In this document: piece by piece, positions 11,292-14,413 of the stretch | Layout of the letters: each line of letters begins with the position of its first letter | Position numbering within the stretch: position 1 is the first letter of the stretch | From: Candidatus Bipolaricaulota bacterium | GTDB taxonomy: Bacteria > Bipolaricaulota > Bipolaricaulia > Bipolaricaulales > Bipolaricaulaceae | Length of the DNA: 14,413 nt | Assembly: GCA_021163465.1 (NCBI GenBank) | Contig: JAGGWU010000156.1 | Coordinates: forward strand, 1-14,413 | Direction of reading: 5' to 3' | Translations under genes and position numbers: made by a program | The notes under the pieces: generated by a model | Told to the model about the DNA's origin: nothing | Seen by the model: only the letters and a program-made list of their open reading frames with translations | Database searches by the model: none

Positions 11292-14077
11292 TGTTGCCGG
11301 AGATTGAGCGCCTCCCGGCTTACAGAGAGGAGATACAAAACATCGTAGCTGAAACCGAAAAAATTAAAGCTCACCTGAAGTTTCTTGCTCCCCAAAAGCG
11401 CACTTGGAAGAACGCACAACAAAAATTGCGTAGCCTCACAAAGGACATCGCTAAAGCAAAGGAGCTACTGGAAATCATCCGAAGCCTCACGCCACTTGCA
11501 GAATTGGAAAAAGTTCAAATGCAAATCGGTGAACTTGAAGGCCACCGTGAAACGGTTACCCGGCAATGGGAAAAGGCCCGGGGAGAAATAGAAAACAGTA
11601 TATCCATCAAAAAACGCTTTTTAAAACTTCTTACTATTCTGAAAGCCCTTGCCCTTTGGGAAGAATTACAAGAACTCGGCAAGCAGGACGAGGCTGTGAC
11701 GCAAAAATGGAAGAAAATACAGAGAGAGGTTGAAGGAAAACTCCAGCGGCAGCAGCGTTTCAAAAGTCTGTTTCCTATCCTAAAGGCTCTTGCCCTTTGG
11801 GATGAATTGCAAGGGTTGAAACGAGAGCGTGAAAAGGTGGAGAAAAAGATACAAAAGCTCGAAGAGGAACTGCTCAGTATTCGAAAAAAAGAACGTAATG
11901 CACATCTCGTTTCTTTAGTTCAAGAGCTTCAAGAAGGTGTGCCTTGTCCATTGTGTGGGTCGCCACAACATCCCTCCCCTTTTCATCCGGACGAAAGCGC
12001 TCCGTCGCTTGGCCAGATTGAGGAAGAAAGAAGAGGGGTACAACAAAAACTAAACGGGCTTCAGAAAAGATTAGGCGAAATTACTGGGCGTTTACAGGAC
12101 CGTTGCAGGGCAATTTTACAGCTAGGCGTGGTTCCATCGAAGCTTCCGTCATTTGGGGATGTGGCCCGTGAACTGCGGGAGCTTGGGATTTCCCCGAGGA
12201 AGACAGCGAGTTGTACGCTTGAGATGTTAGAGAAAGAGGGGTTAACGGAGAAGTCCACCGAGGAAGAGATACGAAAGCTGGAGAAGGAGCTGGAGAAGAA
12301 CAAGCGAGAGTACGAAAAGGAGCTGGCCCGCATTGAGGAGAGGCGCAAGAGTTTGGAGGAGAGAAAAGAAAAGCTGGAAGTAGATCCATCGAAGCTACCG
12401 CCCTTCAGGGATGTGGCCCGTGAACTGCGGGAGCTCGGGGTTGCTCCGAAGAAGACAGCGGGCCGCACGCTTGAGATGCTAGAAGAGCAGGGCCTAACGG
12501 AGAAGTCCGTCGAGGAAGAGATACGGAAGTTGGAAAAGGAGCTGGAGGAGAACAAGCGAGAGTACGAGAAGGAACTGGCCCGCATTGAAGAGCGGTGTAA
12601 GACTTTGGAAGAAAAAAAGGAAGAGCTTGAATCAAACATCCCCGCCACTCCTTCCTTGAAAAACATAAATCGAAAACTCAAAAAATGGGGAGTGCCCACT
12701 AAAGAAAATGCTGTTTCTACATTGGAAAGGCTTGAAGAGCAGGGATTTCGTGGGCATGAACTTGAAGAACAACTCCGCAAAATGGAAAAAGACCAGAGGG
12801 AATACTTAACACAGATTCGGCAAGCTCAGGAAACTCTTAAAACAGAACTGGGCCTTTCCGATAAAACTATCTCTTTACAAGCGCTTCGAGAAATAGATAC
12901 ACATTTAAGGGAAAAACAAAAGGAGTTGGAAAAACAGAAGGCTCGTTTAAGCAAACATATTAAGCATATCGAGGAGCAACGAGAAGTTCTAGAGAAACAA
13001 CAGGCCAAATTGCAGGGCGAGATCGAAAAAGCAAAGAAAGTGCTTACAGATGAGAAAAAGCGCCTTCAGAGGGTTGAACGAGAGCTCTTGCATGCTTTTT
13101 CTAAAGCGAAGTTTCATCGAAGCGAAGAGGACCTTCACGAAACGAATACTCTTGTGAGAACATTACCACAGCTCCAGGAAAAAGTACGCACATGGGAAAA
13201 GGAAAAAACACAACTCAGGTCCAAAATAGAAACTGCTATACAGACTCTTCAAGATTACGAAGACGACGAGATGTGCGTCCTTCTTCAGCATCTCCAAACG
13301 AATAAGTTATCCCCTGCAGATTTAGCAATGTATAAACGGCACTTTCAGGAAAAGCTACGCAAAGTGGAAGAGCAAAAGAGAAAAACGGAAGAAAAGCTTG
13401 GTGACCTTCATGTAAAGCTAAAAGAAATTCAAAAGGCGTTAGGCCAGCTGGACGAAAAACGAAAAGAGATGAAACGAAGACGGAAAGAAGCCGATGCGAT
13501 AATTAAGGCCTGGGAACAGGAAAGGGAGAATCTCGAGATACTGAATGCTTTGTTAAGTGTCTTTTCTCCTTCAAATAATCCAAAAGCTTTCCCCTATTGG
13601 GTAACTCGAATTTACCTAGCAGAGCTTTTACGAAATGCGAATGTCTTTTTAGAGGAATTCTCTGGAGGACGGTACCAATTTGACCTTCAAGCATTGAACG
13701 CTGTGGAAGAAAGGTTAGATATATATGTTCAGGATGGATACACAGGCGATGTACGAGATGTTCAGCACTTGAGTGGCGGTGAACAATTTTTAACAAGCTT
13801 GTCTTTAGCGCTTGGGATGGCCCAAACGCTTGTAAGCACCCGTGGTGTAGAAGCTCCTGGATTTATCTTCCTCGACGAGGGATTCGGGACACTTGACAGA
13901 GAAACCTTAACGCAAGTAGCCCAAATCCTTCGAGCACATGCAAATAGACAAGATTTGGATCTTATAATAATTTCCCATCGTCAAGAGCTCCAAGATTATT
14001 TCCCCGTCCGAATTCGTGTTATACCATCTCCTCAAGGAAGTAGAATTGAGATAGAAACTCACCTAGGATCAGTTTAG
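11291..14077 (+). CDS. sbcC: SbcC/Rad50-type ATPase, C-terminal part after a frameshift
   Basis: Continuation of sbcC in the -1 frame, open from 11276; the first possible start is TTG 11291, with no ribosome binding site, so independent initiation is doubtful. Joined to the upstream part the protein would be about 1262 residues. It contains the ascending coil with 47-residue repeats, the zinc hook CPLC (joined residue about 553, nucleotides 11945-11956), the descending coil with 84-residue repeats, then the C-terminal ATPase lobe: signature LSGGEQ (about 1161), Walker B FIFLDEG with D1196 and E1197, the D-loop TLD, and H-loop His1230 in IIISHRQEL. Every catalytic element is intact, which argues that the protein is or was recently functional. 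Longer than the roughly 1050 residues of E. coli SbcC, the difference being largely in the repeats. Confidence 0.92.
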   Translation: MLPEIERLPAYREEIQNIVAETEKIKAHLKFLAPQKRTWKNAQQKLRSLTKDIAKAKELLEIIRSLTPLAELEKVQMQIGELEGHRETVTRQWEKARGEIENSISIKKRFLKLLTILKALALWEELQELGKQDEAVTQKWKKIQREVEGKLQRQQRFKSLFPILKALALWDELQGLKREREKVEKKIQKLEEELLSIRKKERNAHLVSLVQELQEGVPCPLCGSPQHPSPFHPDESAPSLGQIEEERRGVQQKLNGLQKRLGEITGRLQDRCRAILQLGVVPSKLPSFGDVARELRELGISPRKTASCTLEMLEKEGLTEKSTEEEIRKLEKELEKNKREYEKELARIEERRKSLEERKEKLEVDPSKLPPFRDVARELRELGVAPKKTAGRTLEMLEEQGLTEKSVEEEIRKLEKELEENKREYEKELARIEERCKTLEEKKEELESNIPATPSLKNINRKLKKWGVPTKENAVSTLERLEEQGFRGHELEEQLRKMEKDQREYLTQIRQAQETLKTELGLSDKTISLQALREIDTHLREKQKELEKQKARLSKHIKHIEEQREVLEKQQAKLQGEIEKAKKVLTDEKKRLQRVERELLHAFSKAKFHRSEEDLHETNTLVRTLPQLQEKVRTWEKEKTQLRSKIETAIQTLQDYEDDEMCVLLQHLQTNKLSPADLAMYKRHFQEKLRKVEEQKRKTEEKLGDLHVKLKEIQKALGQLDEKRKEMKRRRKEADAIIKAWEQERENLEILNALLSVFSPSNNPKAFPYWVTRIYLAELLRNANVFLEEFSGGRYQFDLQALNAVEERLDIYVQDGYTGDVRDVQHLSGGEQFLTSLSLALGMAQTLVSTRGVEAPGFIFLDEGFGTLDRETLTQVAQILRAHANRQDLDLIIISHRQELQDYFPVRIRVIPSPQGSRIEIETHLGSV
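11618..11899 (+). repeat. 141-base (47-aa) tandem repeats in the ascending coil of SbcC
   Basis: Two adjacent units align at FLKLLTILKALALWEELQEL and FKSLFPILKALALWDELQGL, starting at 11618 and 11759, a period of 141 bases. The preceding segment (EIIRSLTPLAELEKVQMQI through RQWEKARGEIE, about 11475-11600) looks like an older third copy. Shared core at DNA level includes CTTGCCCTTTGGGA. Confidence 0.7.
12134..12637 (+). repeat. Two 252-base (84-aa) direct repeats in the descending coil of SbcC, with a worn third copy
   Basis: Units 12134-12385 and 12386-12637 differ at about 44 of 252 positions by hand alignment (about 83 percent identical) and about 17 of 84 residues. Each holds a segment of about 46 residues around FxDVARELRELG and TLEMLE that does not look like continuous coiled coil, then about 38 residues of charged heptads (EIRKLEKELE, NKREYEKELARIEER). 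A degenerate, more AT-rich third copy follows to about 12880 (PSLKNINRKLKKWGV, STLERLEEQGF). The first two copies look more GC-rich than their surroundings. Confidence 0.85.
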
Positions 14078-14104
14078 TACACCGATAGAACGCGCGATTA
14101 GCGC

Positions 14105-14144
14105 TAAAGAGCCTGCTGCTCAAAGTCGTGTTAATTAGAAGTCA
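14105..14144. mobile_element. Possible outer end of an IS5-like element
   Basis: The sequence GAGCCTGCTGCTCAAAGTCG begins at 14109, a few tens of bases beyond the transposase stop, and resembles the GAGCCTG-like ends I recall in IS5-family elements. TAA at 14105-14107 could be one arm of a TNA target duplication. The partner end is outside the window, so this cannot be confirmed here. Confidence 0.3.
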
Positions 14145-14413
14145 TTTCAAAAGTTCCCTCAAGCAGATGATGATACAGGCCAGGATGTAGAAGGCTTCGT
14201 ACATCATGGCCGGCCTCTCCCGGCGGACCACCGGCCTCCTGAAGTTGCCGAGCCAGGCGAACGTCCTCTCTCCACCCGCCATCTCTTCTTGTACTCATCC
14301 GCCCATTTGTGGCGGCCTTTGCGGCTCCTCCGCGGTACCCGCACCCGTTCCAAAGTCTCCTGGGCCAGCTTCACCTCGGCCCTGCTGGCCCGGGAGATGG
14401 AGAGCGCCAGGGG
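14142..14413 (-). pseudogene. IS5-like DDE transposase, C-terminal part, frameshifted
   Basis: Read leftward from the window edge, one frame gives RKGRHKWADEYKKRWRVER and then runs into nonsense, while the +2 shifted frame resumes as TFAWLGNFRRPVVRRERPAM and YEAFYILACIIICLRELLK before TGA at 14144. Together they match the conserved end RRW-x-VERTFAWLGNFRR of IS5-family transposases, where the Glu of VER is the last catalytic acid. The break lies in GAGAGAGG (plus-strand CCTCTCTC, 14265-14272), which has one AG pair too many. The stretch before it (LERVRVPRRSRKGRHKW) also seems to skip part of the usual catalytic domain, suggesting a deletion. The N-terminal half is outside the window. The copy is probably dead. 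Confidence 0.75.

Larger units (their letters stand above)
9075..14105. other. AT-richer island carrying sbcDC between two IS relics
   Basis: By eye GC falls from roughly 63-66 percent in the genes on the left to about 45 percent from about 9075, and rises again after about 14105 at the IS5-like relic. Synonymous positions of sbcD and sbcC favour A and T, unlike ndk, valS or hypB. Percentages are estimates from reading sample lines, not a full count. Confidence 0.6.

Noticed and set aside
12061..12780. 239-codon serine-rich open frame antisense to sbcC
   Set aside because: It is the reverse reading of the GAG/AAG-rich repeat; serine richness follows from Glu/Lys codons on the other strand.

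Overview
This window looks like a piece of a high-GC bacterial chromosome with a lower-GC insert on its right side. Shine-Dalgarno sites, UppS, CdsA and a bacterial-type ValS point to a bacterium. The hydrogenase accessory genes beside Mrp/Mbh-type antiporter subunits suggest an anaerobic, perhaps thermophilic, lineage. A deep-branching uncultured group such as Bipolaricaulota/Acetothermia would fit, but that is a low-confidence guess.

Region 1 (1-2702). Three antiporter subunits (mnhE-mnhF-mnhG) read left and run off the window edge. They are divergent from hypB-hypA, the nickel-insertion genes for [NiFe] hydrogenases, which are followed by a small trmO-type gene. An operon opening with E-F-G next to hypBA recalls the start of archaeal-type membrane-bound hydrogenase (mbh) operons, so hydrogenase subunits may lie just beyond the left edge. 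hypA carries a heptameric DNA repeat array inside its reading frame.

Region 2 (2680-8547). A tightly packed leftward operon encodes ndk, valS, a divergent folC-like Mur ligase, uppS and cdsA. Neighbouring genes overlap by 3-23 bases or are separated by 1-2 bases. It covers nucleotide balance, valine charging, undecaprenyl carrier synthesis and CDP-diacylglycerol synthesis. cdsA converges on and overlaps trmO.

Region 3 (8548-9157). A gap without an intact gene holds the first 32 codons of an IS110-like transposase preceded by a nested inverted repeat that could hide its ribosome binding site.

Region 4 (about 9075-14105). An AT-richer island holds sbcD and sbcC, the Mre11/Rad50-type nuclease-ATPase. 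sbcC is split by a one-base frameshift at a short A run. Its coiled-coil arms contain tandem repeats: about 47-aa units before the zinc hook and 84-aa units after it, the latter containing a part that does not look like coiled coil.

Region 5 (14105-14413). The 3' end of a frameshifted IS5-like transposase. The sbcDC island is thus bracketed by relics of two unrelated insertion sequences, which suggests acquisition by transfer. The most distinctive things here are the SbcC repeat architecture and frameshift, the in-frame heptamer array in hypA, the folC-like enzyme with missing family residues, and the possible hydrogenase-antiporter locus at the left edge.
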